64,000 nt of DNA from Massospora cicadina (lineage: Eukaryota > Entomophthoromycota > Entomophthoromycetes > Entomophthorales > Entomophthoraceae), in NCBI GenBank assembly GCA_022478985.1, contig JAKSZP010013317.1, positions 62,001 through 126,000 on the forward strand, written 5' to 3'. Under the pieces are notes generated by a model that did not search any database, was not told the origin of the DNA, and saw nothing but the letters and a program-made list of their open reading frames with translations. Every line of letters starts with the position of its first letter. Position 1 is the stretch's first letter. Of the stretch, positions 33,051 to 45,544 are shown piece after piece. The translations under genes and the position numbers were made by a program.

Positions 33051-34473
33051 ATGGGCGACTTTGATAACAAAAATAATACAACATGGGAGAGTGTCATGGC
33101 AAGCGGTGCACTTAACGGTGCAACTAAGGGCAAGAAACGCCCTGGAGGGGGACCAGGAACCCAAGCTACAAAAAAATCGCAAACTCAGAAACCATCTGGG
33201 TTTATGGTATTTACTGTAAAGCACGCGCAATACATGTACATTCAATTCAACCAACCTTTGTCGAAGGCGGAACACGGGATCAGACTCTTCCTTGGGGATG
33301 AGTCACTGATCCTATGGGAGAAAACATGTGAGGCACAGCCCTCACTTTTCCCTCACGCGGTGTACATAGCCACCAACAACATGGGCTGTGGCTGGATCAA
33401 TACTGGTTTCAAAACAGCTGATGAAACTGATGCCGCAGCAAAAATCTGCGTGAAAATTGCCCTCCCTGAGGCAAAAAATTGTGTGCACCATGCGCACCAG
33501 ATGGAACAAAGCGAAAACTTTTTTCATCTCCTTTGACTCGCTCCCCACCAACCTTCCTCATAAGGTAATCAAGGAGGAGCTCCGCAAAGGTCTTGTGGCC
33601 TTCGGAGAAATCCAACAACTCAAATTACAGCAATTTCGCTTAATGCCTAACCTGTGCACGGGCAAAGCTATCGCTGTAATCAACCCCTTCCCAGAAGTAG
33701 AAGAGGATTTATCCAGAATTCCCCACACAGCAGAATTTCACTTCGCAGATGGGGGCCAGTTGGCTGCATTCTGAGTTACACTGGAATGCGCACCACCCAT
33801 TCGCAACCACTGTGGCTCACTGGGCCACAAGTAACATGCATGCCCTGTAAAAGAGGTCTTAATGGAAAATGATTTTTGTGAAGAAGCTATGGATGAAGAT
33901 AATAAAAACTTTGCCAAAATGACTGATGGCCACCACCCATTCCGCTGGGGTGAAAATGGACTATACTCCATCGTAGACCCAATTACAAGTAAACAGCATT
34001 AAGCAGCACAAAAATCCCGCAAGAGAGCAGCGGCTGAAGCGGCGCCACACGCGGAATCCGCCATTAACCACGGACAAATTCAGGAGGATATTTCAGATAT
34101 TCACCGAACCAACCAATCAGAACAATATGCCCAGGTTGTAAATTTTCACAGTAACCAGACTGAGCCAGAAAGCGTCATCAGTCATGCACATACTGAGGAA
34201 CAATGCAACCGCAATTTGGGTGAAAATGTGGTGCACAATGCAACAAAGTTGAACCTCAAAAATATAAAATTCAATCAACAACCCGCTTCAAATCAACATG
34301 AGACCTTTGCAGATAAAGTTGACGAAAATGCAAAAAACCGCAATTCCCTTGAATCATTAGGTCAGATCAAGGGAACCAACAATGGCAGTGAAAGAGTTGG
34401 AGTACAGATGCAGAGCATGGCCAAAATGAGCCGCGGTGGGATAGGACCAGAGGGTCCTCCCAACCGCTCCTGA
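33051..34473 (+). pseudogene. LINE-beta ORF1, broken
   Basis: Starts MGDFDNKNNTTWESVMASGA with a Gly/Lys-rich N-terminus. The RRM-like part (FFISFDSLPTNLPHKVIKEE, then GEIQQLKLQQF and TGKAIAVI) is split by a frameshift around 33470. The knuckle at 33802-33843 reads RNHCGSLGHKXHAC: the first Cys is Arg and a TAA sits inside. A long acidic/Asn-rich tail follows to a TGA at 34471-34473. ORF2 continues in the same frame directly after that stop. Confidence 0.8.
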
Positions 34474-37400
34474 GGCGCCGCGGGCACCTCAGTGTCAATA
34501 GGGATGTTAAATATTGTGAGAGCCAGGGCTCATACGTCTCAAGCCAAAAAGCTGGCATTCCTGCAAAAACCTCTTGTAGACATCTTGGCCATCCAAGTAA
34601 CCCACTGCCTACATGGGGAAGAAGAATCCTGGTCAACCAGGGTCGCACCATCACAATCAGTATGGACGTCTCACTGTGGGGTGATAGTCCAAAACAACAA
34701 AAAATTTAAAATTACAAATTCATCATCACACTTGCACGGTTGAGTACTGGTAGCAACAATAACATGCCAAGATGAAGTAATTTCATTAGCATGTATCTAT
34801 GCACTGTGCACTGCAACTGAGAGAAAACAATTTTTTGAAAACATTTCTACTCTCACCCTCCCACCAGATACCATCATGTTAGGCGATTTTCTTTGCTGGG
34901 ATAACCCCAATACAGCTCGATGGCTTAATCCCAGGGGATACCCACCTGGACACATTGAATATTGCACAATGAAGCCATCTCTTGGCTTACAGGATGCTCT
35001 TTCCCCCAATTCACCAATCCTTCCCCATATGACAAGACTCAACATATGTGAGGGACTGCTCATATTGATGAGTTGTATTGACCACATCCTCATCCCACAA
35101 TCCCACCACTCGAGAATCTCCAAATTTACAACAAAAAAGATCAATTTTTCTGATCACCGATTAGTTACAGTGCAGTTAGCGTCAACCCAATCCCACACAT
35201 AGGTGTCGCCTTGGAGAAAGCTTCACCCAGAAAATATATAATTGCCTGAGATATCTGACTGGGTTGAAAACAAGGCTACAAACCCAGAATTCACAGCCCC
35301 ATTCACTTCAGATCCCATCGGAACATGGGAAAATTTCAAAAAGATTTAATCAACAAAACCCAACATATTGCATCATGCAAGTACACCGCGGACACAGTCA
35401 CAATCAAGCGTACCTTGGCAGAACTAAACCACCTGGAAATAAATACTCCGAGATCTGTCTATAGCCCTAATTGGGGACGCAAATGGGCAGAAATTTCAGC
35501 CTGACTTAACAATCTCATCTTTGAACACCAACACAGAATCAAAGTATCAAACAAAGGTAAGTTTATAAAGGAAGGCGAAACCTGTTCAACATACTTTTTC
35601 CGCCAATTCCACTCCCGTGAAAACCAGCCCATGTGCACACAGGTCCTCAAGACCAATGGCACCATGGCAACTAACCCTGAGGAGGTCAAGGCGGAAGTAC
35701 ACCACTATTACACCGAATTATATCATGATATGCCAACAGATCCACAAAAATCAAAGAGTTTATTCAAACTGCCAAGATACAAAGTAAACCACCAAATTAC
35801 AATATACTATCCCTTATCACACGGGAGGAGCTTTGGGAAACAATTCGCGGTGCACCATGTAGGAAATGCCCAGGGCCTGATAGGATACCCTACTAATTTT
35901 ACAAAAAATATTTTCAACAAATCGCCCCCCTCCTATTGGCATCAATGAACCAGAGTTTATTGGAAATACGCCTATTACCAGGAGGCCATGAATCCTACGT
36001 TATAACCTTGTATAAAAAGGGTGACAAGTTGGACCTGGCCAACTGGCGCCCAATTGCACTCTCCAACACTGACACAAAAATTCTAACAAAAATTCTAGCA
36101 GCTAGATTAGGCGCAATTGCATCTGACGTCCTATCACCCAACCAGTTTGGGTTTATACCAGGGCGTTCAATCTGGAAAAACATACACCCTGTTGCAAACA
36201 TTTGCCAATCCAAAGCAACTAGTGCCCTGGTCTTCTTGGATCAGAAAAAGGCGTATGACCGTGTTAGCTGGCCATACCTAAAAGAATGTCTACATGCCTT
36301 CAAACTTTCACCAAGATTCATAAAATGGGCGATGCTCCTAACGGAGTCTGCAACCATGGCTGTATGTGGCCCTGGATTCCTAACAAACAATATAAAACCA
36401 CACAGAGGGCTCAAACAAGGGATTTCCTTAGCCCACTGCTATACAATTTTAGCTTTGACCCGCTCCTCCGAGTAACTGACTCACATCTCATGGGGATAAC
36501 CGCACAAGGACAACCAAAAGTCAAGATACTGGCCTTTGCAGATGACTGCGTAGCAGGTATAGAAAACAATGAAGATGCCCGATGGTTGGAACGCACTCTA
36601 GAGGAATACTCCAAGGTGAGCAATGCATCGCTCAACAAAAGGAAGACAGAAATCATCCTCTTAGGCAAATACACAAACAATTGGGCCACAACATCAGAAC
36701 CACTCACCAACACTTGAAGAAAAAACCCAATTATTTTACCCTTTGCAACACCTCCCACCACCACTCCTGTCCGACACCTTGGAATCTGGCTAGAATCAGG
36801 GGGATATGCTAATGAGACAATGGAAAGTAACCTGTTACAACGGGTATCCAAACGCGTCGCCTCCCTCAAGGGAAGAACCCCAGGACTAACAGGACGAGTT
36901 ACAGTTGCTAACTCGCTCATCCTCCCAATACTGTGGTACCAGGCCCATGCGATAGCCTTCTCACCTACCTTTATAACCTCAATTCGCGTGCTTATCCAGG
37001 GCTGGCTGTGGCCTGGCTCTCACCCTCCTATACGGATGGAAACACTATTTGGCCCACGCTCAAGAGGAGGCATGGGATCAATAGATTTTGAGAGCCATGC
37101 CAATCACATCCTAGGTACCTGGATAAAGGAAATCCTAGCTCCAGACCTCCCGCAACAACATTGGTCCAGAGCAGCAAGGACTAACTTTGCACAGGCGCTC
37201 AAATTAACCAACCCACATAGTCCACCCAGACTACTTTCATACCTTGCCAAGCACCCTACTGCAACGGGTCCACATGGAACCTCCCCTCATTTCAAACATA
37301 TCTTTAAACTATCCGCCGTATGGGATGGACCATAGAGAACATGGGTACTATACAGGGAAGGGGACGACCCAGCCCCCAATTCAAATTAAGAAACCCAGAA

Positions 37401-38161
37401 AACCACCCCCATAGGGATATGCTCGCAACAACCCCAAGCATAGCTAGGATGGAATACCTAGATATGCTGGACATTCTCTATGATTTAACCACACAGAAAG
37501 CAATTTGGAAAATGACACACCACCCACTCCTACAACCAAGGATAAGAGCAAACGCCTGGCGCTGTTTGAGAAGGACCTATAGGATGGCGGACCGCTCCAA
37601 CTCCCTCCACAAAACATGTGAAGTATGTGGAGGGGAGGGATCCCTACATCACCGCCTAGAAACATGCCCCCAACCAAAGCTATATGGCAGGAAGTCGCAC
37701 GCCTGCTTAAGATTCAAAACGAACAGGAATTCTCTATATCAAAGAGTATCTTCGCGCTCCAGATTGAGTCACCAATCCTATCTACCCTCCGCTCCCTAAT
37801 AATACCCATTGCAATGTGGACAATACACACAATTGCACTAAATGCGTTTAAGGGCACAGTCCCAACCATTCATGGGATTATTAACAGATTCCATGTCCAC
37901 TTACTAGAGCACTTCCAAGCTTGGCTCTATGGATATATGAGACTAAGACAAAAAGCGCTCATAGTCTCATGGTTCCCACTCTGGTTCCTCCACACAGACC
38001 CTTTCCTTCACACCTGCTCCATAGCAGGGGAAACCCCTCGGAGTAGTGCACCAACCCCCATACCTGGCAGTCCTGCTGGCAACAGGGGTAACTTGAGTAC
38101 CCTGGGGTGCCCAATTTTTATATTTCTTAGTTATTCTCTTAGTTTCACATATATTCGGTAA
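34474..38161 (+). pseudogene. LINE-beta ORF2: APE-RT-knuckle, frameshifted
   Basis: The endonuclease runs from SIGMLNIV with ILAIQVTHCL (catalytic Glu now Val), LGDFLCWDNP (Asn position changed), CIDHILIP and FSDHRLVTV. The RT has KCPGPDRIPY, NQFGFIPGRSIW, QKKAYDRVSW, RDFLSPLLYNF and FADD at 36535-36546 (intact Asp pair). GLTGRVTVANSLILP and WSRAARTNF precede the knuckle CEVCGGEGSLHHRLETC (CX2CX7HX4C) near 37620. The C-terminal block PIAMWTIHTIALNAF onward is intact to 38161 and shows which frame is real in LINE-alpha. Confidence 0.9.
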
Positions 38162-38199
38162 TGTCTGTCCCCTGGTCGGCTTACCTCAGTTAAATAAAA

Positions 38200-38217
38200 T
38201 ACAATAAAGACAGCATA
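38200..38217. repeat. TSD of LINE-beta, right
   Basis: Exact copy of 32953-32970. Confidence 0.95.
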
Positions 38218-38611
38218 TCACACTCAGAAAGATAAGAGTTATAGGATTTATTGTAAGGACATCCAAGTTGTCCGCTTGACCTAAATAAAAAGTTATGTTT
38301 GTCATAAAGAGCACTTGATCCCCAAGTCTTTAATAGGTACAGCCACCTGGACCTTAGTCAACTGGGGGCCTCACTAGAAGTAATGAAGGCTAGAGAGGCT
38401 TTAATTGTTGAACCTAATTCTTTGATACTACTTATTCTGCTAACTCAGCATTCTTTTTAATAAAGCAAGTAGTCCCTGTTACGCTTTCAGTTGCTATCAC
38501 TAGAACTGCTGAAGGTGGAGTGGTTTTGTCATCTTTTTATCTCATGGAAGAGAATGTGGGACAAGGGGAGAGGTTTCAACCTGCCCTGTATTGGATCAGG
38601 GTCCTGAAGCC
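38218..38611 (-). pseudogene. G3 protease N-terminal part
   Basis: Minus-strand frames give ESVTGTTCFIKKNAELAE, then RLGDQVLFMTNITFYLGQA, which fits a gypsy retropepsin (SGATGCFIDxxFA, then a strand ending in a Gly/Asp-rich turn). It is the upstream half of the protease whose end lies at 32500-32560. Stops are present. The stretch is bounded on the right by the G4 LTR. Confidence 0.5.
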
Positions 38612-38616
38612 CCCAG

Positions 38617-39531
38617 TGTTTAAGTCCTGGAGGCCAGCCCCTACACCTGGATAGGGAGCAATACCCCTTCCGGAAAAAAGGGACCCTAAGGCCCAAGTGG
38701 GCCCCCTATCACAGTTGAGTAACTTGACATGTATTAGAAGAGCACTGGGTGACCGCTCTCCCACCAAGGACAGCCCATTCTCTCCCATTTCCCCATCAAC
38801 CCTGGTAAGCTTGATAGAGGGGTGTCTGCAGAGAGCTCATGCAAGCCAGAGTCCATGGGCAGGCCCCTGGGACCCCCCACTCCCAATGCAAATTATGCCA
38901 AAATTTGGAGGAAAATGCCTGCACCAATTTTGGGCCCAGTCTGCAATTTCCAGCCCTGGGGAGCTGTTCTGGACTATCTGGCGCCAAAAATCAAATTAAG
39001 GCTCAATTTGGATCTCAAACCAGGCATCAAACGACTCAGACCTGTTGCCTCAACTCTTCAGGATGGATACAGGAAGATTAGATCAAGCAAATAGACCAAT
39101 TGCAAGGTTGGACCAGTCTATATATCAGGTCAGCTACCACAGCCCCAGGACAAATCTAGGAAATCTGAATCATATAAGCAGGCCAACTTGGATGGCCAGG
39201 GTCCAGATCAGCACCATCAGCCTGGCTTGGGCTCAAAAATGTGGAAAAATTTATATAATTTTCGATTTTTGCCAGAACTTCAAGCATACCACCACCACCC
39301 TCCCCACCAGCCAACCAGATCCCATCACTAACCCCCAAATGGCCAATCCCAAAACACCTCCACCATGCAATCCTCCTAATACTTAAGGCAACTGTCCTGC
39401 CCAGGGGCTGTTGTCAGTTCATTCTCTTATCTTCTCACGCTTTGCACTCAATAAACCACATATATCCCACTCAGCTTGCTGCAGCCTCCATCCACCTTAT
39501 TTTATTAATTAAATAACTGCAAATTAATCTG
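38617..39531 (+). repeat. G4 LTR, first
   Basis: Begins TGTTTAAGTCCTGG and shares CACCTGGATAGGGAGCAATA, TTCCGGAAAAAAGGG and CACGCTTTGCACTCAATAAA with 45545-46453. AATAAA near its end is a likely polyadenylation signal. The exact right limit is uncertain because similarity to the second copy continues into gag. Confidence 0.75.
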
Positions 39532-39599
39532 GTGAAGCACGCTTCCAAACAAATCCTTATTCCGATGTTTTCTGACTAGTTATCCAGTTGATTGACCCT

Positions 39600-41350
39600 G
39601 ACACATGGCAGCAGATCACAAATATCATAAACCAGCTTGCCCCAATGGTGAACCCACTTCCTCATTCATTATTAAGCATCCATTTAATGTGAACCCTCCC
39701 ATCTGTTCCACTGCTGGCTTTCATAAAGCTGCTCCCCTGTTGGAGAAGCACCAGGGCACCTCTGCTCTGGCACCTGCGGAGGTGGGACCCCATACTGGTC
39801 CTTCTGCTGATGGTCCAGGCTGACTGTGGGGCCTGGAGTACCCCATTTAGGGGTATCTCAGCCCCAACGCACCTCGCAGGGTTCCATCCCCCCTTTACTC
39901 CTGCCCCTGATCACGTGGTGGCCCTTGTGACACAACTCAATGATGTGCAAGCCCACTTGTTCAAACCTGAAGGCCAGCAACCACAAACCCTGGAGGAGTT
40001 GTCATATTTCCTGCCTCTCCCGCCCTTGGTGGTTGCCCCCACAAGACTTGCAGTTTCCCCCATTGCAACCATTTGGTTTTCCTTGGGGCCTTTTGAATGG
40101 TAATGAACTTTTGCCTTCCTCACGTTTCCAATTGAACCCCAATTATTCAAGACATTCAGACCACTGTACCAATGGCATTCTGGACTCTCCACTGGGTGCT
40201 CACGCACTCTGATTGGGAGTCCAGTCTGGTTCTTATAAGCTAAATCCATGAAATAATGAGCCAACATGTTATCTCAGCCTTCTCCATCCTCCCCACTGGC
40301 ACTGGAAAAGCATTGGCTACGCACTTACTCTGAATGTGCACACTCTCTGCGACCTAGTCTTTTCCTGCAGGTCAGCTTCCTTGTTCATCTGAGCTTGCTG
40401 ACAGGCTTTGACAAACTGGTCCCCATCCCACTGAGCCCCAGCAATGAGTGTCATCCCCTCAGTTAATAAGATAGGGAAGGGGTCCCACTATCCCTTCTGA
40501 TGAGGTGGCTGGCTAAGTCCTGGGTGTCTTGGCAGAGCTCCAGGTGCGCTTTTCTATGAATGGCAGGAAATCTCCTCCCCCTCTGATGCCCAGCAAAGTG
40601 TGGCTCTCCTCAATGCCTGGGATGGGGATGCCCGCTGCTGGGTCAGGGGAGTGCTCTACACTTCAGACCAATCTGGAAACCCTACCCTCTGCTTGCGCTG
40701 GTAACATCAGAGGTCCAGGCCCTGAGTCAAGACCAGCACAGCTTCTTTGTCTCTTTACACTGGGGCAGTCAGCTATGGACCTACCCTCTCTGATTTAAGC
40801 CTTTGTAGTCCTAGCTCCCACTGTTTAATCCTCTCTAAAATTATCATCTCTGCTTTTCATACTTCCTTAGACTCCACTGCGGCTGCTCATGCATCCTGAG
40901 ACCCTCTCCCAGGGTCCTTAGGCATTGCTTTCTCAGTGGCCCACATAATTGGGGCCAGACCCTTCCATGTCCCCATGCATGCTGTTGCAGCTCTTGAGAT
41001 ACCACGTACTTCCCCTCCCCCTCTGCCAGCAGTTGCGGTCAAGGGAAGCATCCCCTGGGCTTGCGGCCCTTTGCCCCCCTCAGTGTCCACCTTGGATATT
41101 CCCCTCTGGAGAATTCCTGACTACAACATCCCCTGTCCCTACCCGTAATCAGGAGGTTGACCTGTTGGGATTCCAGAGTTCAGAATCTGTTCTGTCCGGT
41201 GCAATTGTCCCCCTGGTTGACCCCTTCTCCCCTGAAGAGGGTGGAGCGGGTGTACGCATCAACTTCTGCCTCCCCATTTGGGGCAAGGTGGAAGCGACTC
41301 TCTTATATTAGGAACAAACCAGCTTGGCACCTCCTTGGAAATCTCTTCTC
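39600..41350 (+). pseudogene. G4 gag region, broken
   Basis: Reads HKYHKPACPNGEPTSSFIIK, HPFNVNPPICSTAGFHKAAP and TSALAPAEVGPHTGPSADG, then a Pro-rich stretch (LPPQDLQFPPLQPFGFPWGL). The first 650 bp are repeated at 46505-47193. Identification as gag rests on position after the LTR and low-complexity Pro-rich content rather than on a clear core motif. CCHC not found. Confidence 0.55.
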
Positions 41351-41692
41351 ATGATGGATCATGCTCCATCCTCTGCTGCTCTCTCTTGATTTAACCAAAA
41401 AAGAGGATCAAGCCTACTTCCTGTTTCCTGTTTCCTGTTTCCCTCCCCTCTTAAACATGTGAGATCACTGTATAAGCCCTCCTCAATATGGGAGCAGTGG
41501 GTAATTTTATCAATATCAGTGTGGCATGCTCTCTGGACCTAATGATGGAGGAAACTTCATCTATCCTGGGCGCCTCATCAGAGCCTCTGAAGTCTTACCA
41601 TATCAGATCCCCTTACACTTTTCTGTTAATGACTTTAGGTTTTGTAACCACTTCTCAGTAGTACAGGAATGCTCTATCCTGTAATTTAGAGG

Positions 41693-42690
41693 GTGATCTG
41701 GTGGCGCTGCCATCAAGCCCATATCGACCTTATGAGTAACTCCTTGTTATTCATGAACCTTAAGCTGAGTGGAGAGTTTCCCCTGCTAGAAACCCTTCCC
41801 CTGGGCACTTCTCTTGGCTCAATCTTTCCTCCTGACCCTGCTCCATTAGACATCCCTTCAGACTTCTCTTCCTTCCTTTCCCTTTATAAGGCTATCTTCG
41901 ATATGTTGCTGGCATCTAAGCTTCCCCTACACTCCAAGTATGATGTATCATTTCAGCTGATGGTCGACCTTGTCAAAATCAACTGCCCCCTTTACCCTTA
42001 CACTGAGGAAGAGGACAAGGCTATGGGGATTTGGCTAGTTGAAGTGTTAGAGAAGAGTGGCCCCCAAAAATTATTCCCATTTAGCCTCCCCATAGTTTTT
42101 TCTAGGAGATCAGATGACTCCCAGCGGCCATGTGTTGACTACAGTCACCTGAACAATATCAAAGTTCCTGGCCCATTACCCATACCTTTGGAGCAGTCTA
42201 TTGCGCAGGTCATCAACTCCCACATTTTTTCAAAGTTGGACCAGGTGAATGCCTTCAATCAGGTGAGGGTGGCAAGGGGTAGGAGTGAATTACAGCTATT
42301 CGCACCCGCTGAGGCCTCTTTTTAATTTAGGGTGATGCCCTTTGGGTTAAAGAATGCCTCAGTCACCTTCCAGCGCCTCATCAATGATGTTCTAGGTACT
42401 TGCACTTTTCATGTGCCGTTGCCTATATTGACAGTATTCTGATCCATTCCTCCACCCCAGAACAACATGCCAAGGACCTAAAAGCTGTGGTGACAGCCCT
42501 CTACAAGGTAGGATTCTTCGTGAAACCTTCCAAGTGTGAATTCTTCAAGGATGAGGTAACCTTCCTAGGTAACCTTGTCTTGATGGATGGCTATGCTGTC
42601 CCCCATGCAAGCTTGAGGCTATCCAATCATGGCCCACCCCAACTACATAAAAGCAACTTCGCAGCTTTCTTGGCACTTTAACCTTTTTGA
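41693..42690 (+). pseudogene. G4 reverse transcriptase, broken
   Basis: Motifs in order: KSGPQKLFPFSLPIVFSRRS, RPCVDYSHLNNIKVPGPLPI, FSKLDQVNAFNQVRV (motif A, catalytic Asp present), RVMPFGLKNASVTFQRLIND and AYIDSILIHS (YxDD box is now YIDS), then FVKPSKCEFFKDEVTFLGNL. A stop at 42323 and a frameshift near 42400 break it. Confidence 0.85.
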
Positions 42691-42739
42691 AAAAAATTCT
42701 CCCCAGCCCTCGCCCAACTAGCGGCACCCCTCCTCCCCC

Positions 42740-43330
42740 TTTCAGTTAATAATGTTCCATTCAGGTGGTCCCCCAAGTGCCAGCAGGCCTTTTTGGTTTA
42801 TCAAGGAAGGTTTTTCACAGCCCCAGTCCTGCATCATGCAAATACCTCCTGCCCCTTTATAGTAGCTTACAATGCCTCGTCAGTGGATGTGGGCACCATG
42901 TTGCAACAGGAGCATGAAGGAGTCAAACATCTGGTAGCTTATATCTCCTGCAAGTTCACCTCAACCAAGCAAGTATAGCCAATATATGATAAGGAATTAG
43001 TGGCAGTGGCATGGTCACTCACCCACTTGCGATACCTCCTGCAGGGTGCCCACATAGATTACTGGTAAGACAAATCATAAGGCCTTGCTCTACTACTGCA
43101 AACCCCAAAAGCTGGGGCACCAGTAAACTCGCACCTACCAGGATCTATGTGGGTTTTACTTCATGTATGATTTCATAAAAGGCCCCCCAAACGTTTTGCC
43201 TGACATGCTCAGCCTAAACCCCTCCCTGTCACTTGATAGTGGAGAGGACACGCTAGACCTCAATACTGTAGTTCCCCTCTCCAAAATGCTCTTTTTGGCC
43301 ACCCTACAGTAGCTTTCGCTGACATGGCCC
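42740..43330 (+). pseudogene. G4 RNase H, broken
   Basis: WSPKCQQAFLVYQGRFFTAP, FIVAYNASSVDVGTMLQQEH (catalytic Asp of the DASxxG motif is Asn) and HLVAYISCKFTSTKQV, then YDKELVAVAWSLTHLRYLLQ. Stops follow each block. It would degrade the RNA strand during reverse transcription. Confidence 0.8.
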
Positions 43331-43559
43331 CAGATGTCCCACTCCTCCCCCGCATCCTCACCTACCAAAAAGTGTTGCCACGTAAGAATAGAGTTTGTAT
43401 GTTGACTTGGAGTCTATGAGTCATAAGAGAGCTCCATATACATTACAGGAGGGAACAATATGGTTTCTTAATTGGGCTTGGGTCCCCCCTCCCTACTTAA
43501 CCGTGTTATTGAGGAGCATCATGTCTCCCAGAAAGTTGAGCACCTCAGCATCAAAAACT

Positions 43560-43903
43560 GCGTGGATCTCATCAAGAGAAACTAAAACTGAGTGGGATCC
43601 TCAACAGACATTCCCACCTGGATTTCCCATTGTGTCACCTGTACCCGGGCAAAATCTGATCATTCTGGGAAGAAGGGGCTGTTACATCCTCTGCAACAGG
43701 CTGCGAGCCCATGGACCTCAGACTCAGTCGACTTCATTGTGAAGCTCCCACCCTCCTGCAGCTCAGATGCTATCATGGTAGTTGTAGACAAATTTACCAA
43801 TTTTGCACTCTTTATCCCCGCCTCTCAGCTATTACTGCATTGGAGACAATAAATTTGTTTGTCACCATGACTTCGCCATGTTTGGTCTCCATAAGGAGAT
43901 AGT
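43560..43903 (+). pseudogene. G4 integrase, first part
   Basis: Contains HCVTCTRAKSDHSGKKGLLH (zinc-binding CxxC), the core SPWTSDSVDFIVKLPPS and AIMVVVDKFTNFALFIP with the first catalytic Asp region, and ends CLVSIRR in the codons for the xGLPKEIVSDRG motif. It is interrupted at 43904 by a solo LTR and resumes at 44590 (IVSNRGALL in frame). Confidence 0.85.
43899..43903. repeat. 5-bp TSD of solo LTR, left
   Basis: ATAGT, repeated at 44585-44589. It lies within the integrase codons for IVS, so the pre-insertion reading frame can be checked across the site. Confidence 0.7.
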
Positions 43904-44584
43904 TGTAACGGTTGGGTTGAACTGATTATTACATTTCAGCTTAAGATTCAGATTTCTGAAGCTTGAGTCAAAATGCTATTTTGGGGTTTTGAGGTTCATG
44001 CGGGCTTGGCTCTGGGCTACGCCCATCCTGAGCTATTCTTTATGCTTCTAGGGGCGTAAAGAATAGTGCAGAGGGGCTCCCCAGAAGGGCGTCTTTAAAA
44101 AGGTTGGGCCCACGTGACTCTGAACTCAGTTCAAAATTTTCTTTTCTTTGTTTCCTGCCCTCGCATGGGTCTCTCTGGTGTCCTTAAGACCACTCTTTTA
44201 TTGTCTTACCTGGCTCCTGTGACGAACCTAGTTTTGTATACTTGAAAAATTGAGATTTGGCGGTGAATTGATCTGCTGAATACTCTGGTTTTTTCTTGTG
44301 TCGTTCACAGTGTCCTATGTAATCAGGATAGAAACGCAACAGCATGTTTATTTCAAAAAAATAAATAAAACAATATTAATTTGGGGTCAAAACCTTGCTT
44401 ACCCGTGTTGTCTTTCCGCGTTTTTGAATTTTTTTAATCTGAGGTTGAATTGGTTAGTACATGGAGTCAAAACTCTTACCTTGAGGGAACCTCATATCAG
44501 TCAATCTTTCCGTGCTAATTATGAATCTGCCGATCCTAAGTTAAGATGGTGGCCAAGAAAACTGCGATTCTTTCGTCCATTAAA
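43904..44584 (+). mobile_element. Solo LTR inside the G4 integrase
   Basis: A 681-bp block starting TGTAACGGTTGGG and non-homologous to either G4 LTR. It is flanked by ATAGT on both sides, and the integrase reads through once it is removed. Its start is typical of fungal gypsy LTRs. The 3' terminus (CCATTAAA) does not end in CA, so the end may be off by a few bases. No gene inside; open stretches are chance. Confidence 0.7.
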
Positions 44585-44589
44585 ATAGT
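44585..44589. repeat. 5-bp TSD of solo LTR, right
   Basis: ATAGT, matching 43899-43903. Confidence 0.7.
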
Positions 44590-45268
44590 GAGTAATAGGT
44601 GCCCTGTTAACTGCCCAGTTCTGGGCTGAGTCGTTAGCCCTCCTCAGCATCAATTCCTGCAGATCCACCGCCTACCATCCCCAGTCTGATGGGAAGACTG
44701 AGAGGGTGAACCAGGTAAAGGAGCAGTGCCTGCGCTGTTATGCAAGCGCCTAACAAAACACCTGGGCCAAGGATCTGCCCCTTGCACTGTTTGTATACAC
44801 AATTCCCTTCAATCCTCAACCAATCTCTCCCCCTTTAAGCCACCTTGGGGTACAACCCCTCCTTCCAAATTGGTCTTCGGCTCTCCACAGCAGTTCCTGC
44901 AGATGAGGACTTTGTGAGCTCACTCTGTAAGATACACAACCTGGTCCGTGAACATTTGATAAAGTTCATCAGGGACTATAATAAGTCTGATGATTGGAAG
45001 TGCCTCCCTGGACAAGAGATTGAGTCAACTCCCTCGTCATGTTGAATGCCTGCAACCTCTCCCTGGAAGCTCCCACCCAAAAGCTAGCAGCCAAATGATC
45101 AGGACCCTTTAAGGTTGAAAAGGATTTAGGCAAAGGCGCCTACCGTTTTAAAACTGCCCGTGCACAGGAAGCAGCATTATGTCTTCCATACCTCCCTCTT
45201 AACCACCTTCAAAGGGTAAAGACCAACCTCTCTAGAGCCCATTGCCATTGGGGACTCCCAGGAAGTGG
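44590..45268 (+). pseudogene. G4 integrase, second part
   Basis: Continues with [35 protein letters not shown] (the highly conserved catalytic Glu motif), LALFVYTIPFNPQPISPP and the C-terminal SGPFKVEKDLGKGAYRF, then VFHTSLLTTFKG, which is the FHVSLL motif before the chromodomain. Several stops. Confidence 0.85.
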
Positions 45269-45420
45269 AGGTAGAGGCTATCCTAGTTTCCCGGAGGTCC
45301 TGACAATCTTTTTATTACCTGGTCGCCTGTAAAGGCTATCTCTCATATAAAAACAGCTGTGTGAGTGTACGTGATTGTGCAAACTGCAAGGACCTGGTAG
45401 AGGAATTCCACACTTTCCCC
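45269..45420 (+). pseudogene. G4 chromodomain
   Basis: EVEAILVSRRSXQSFYYLVA then CKGYLSYKNSCVSVRDCANC and KDLVEEFH match the chromodomain pattern VExILDxRxxxxxxxYLVxWKG, WEPxxNL, LxxFH. The usual Trp before KGY is Cys and the later WEP Trp is also lost. In chromoviruses this domain guides integration to particular chromatin marks. Confidence 0.8.
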
Positions 45421-45544
45421 CTGCTCCCCCCGTCCCCCAAGAAGATCAAGGCCATCCTGTCCATAAAGCTCCCAGAGAGGCACAAAATATTAGCATTGGT
45501 CCATGCCCCAGTTGGGGAATCCTCCCAGTAAAAGGAAAGGGTAG

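Larger units (their letters stand above)
32971..38199 (+). mobile_element. LINE-beta, full length (APE/RT non-LTR retrotransposon)
   Basis: A 5.23-kb relative of LINE-alpha with the same architecture. It starts GCTTTTCTTTCTTG and ends with a conserved 3' segment TGTCTGTCCCCTGGTCGGCT followed by TTAAATAAAA. Perfect 18-bp TSDs show it inserted into the protease of the minus-strand gypsy G3. Protein similarity to LINE-alpha is high in RT but clearly diverged, so it is a separate family. ORFs are broken. Confidence 0.95.

Noticed and set aside
33462..33490. Programmed frameshift at the A-run in LINE-beta ORF1
   Set aside because: The A-run is suggestive, but LINE-alpha has an unbroken frame at the equivalent place and the rest of LINE-beta ORF1 also carries stops and a missing knuckle Cys, so ordinary decay explains it.
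38822..39386. Overlapping open frames of 90-113 codons in the first G4 LTR
   Set aside because: They lie in the LTR, differ in the second LTR copy (45545-46453) and contain no motif.
41400..41450. Short TTTCCTG triplication (about 41420-41443) as a satellite
   Set aside because: Only three short units; simple slippage within G4.
44298..44588. 96-codon ORF in the solo LTR of G4
   Set aside because: Runs through the LTR end into its TSD and shows no recognisable motif; treated as chance.
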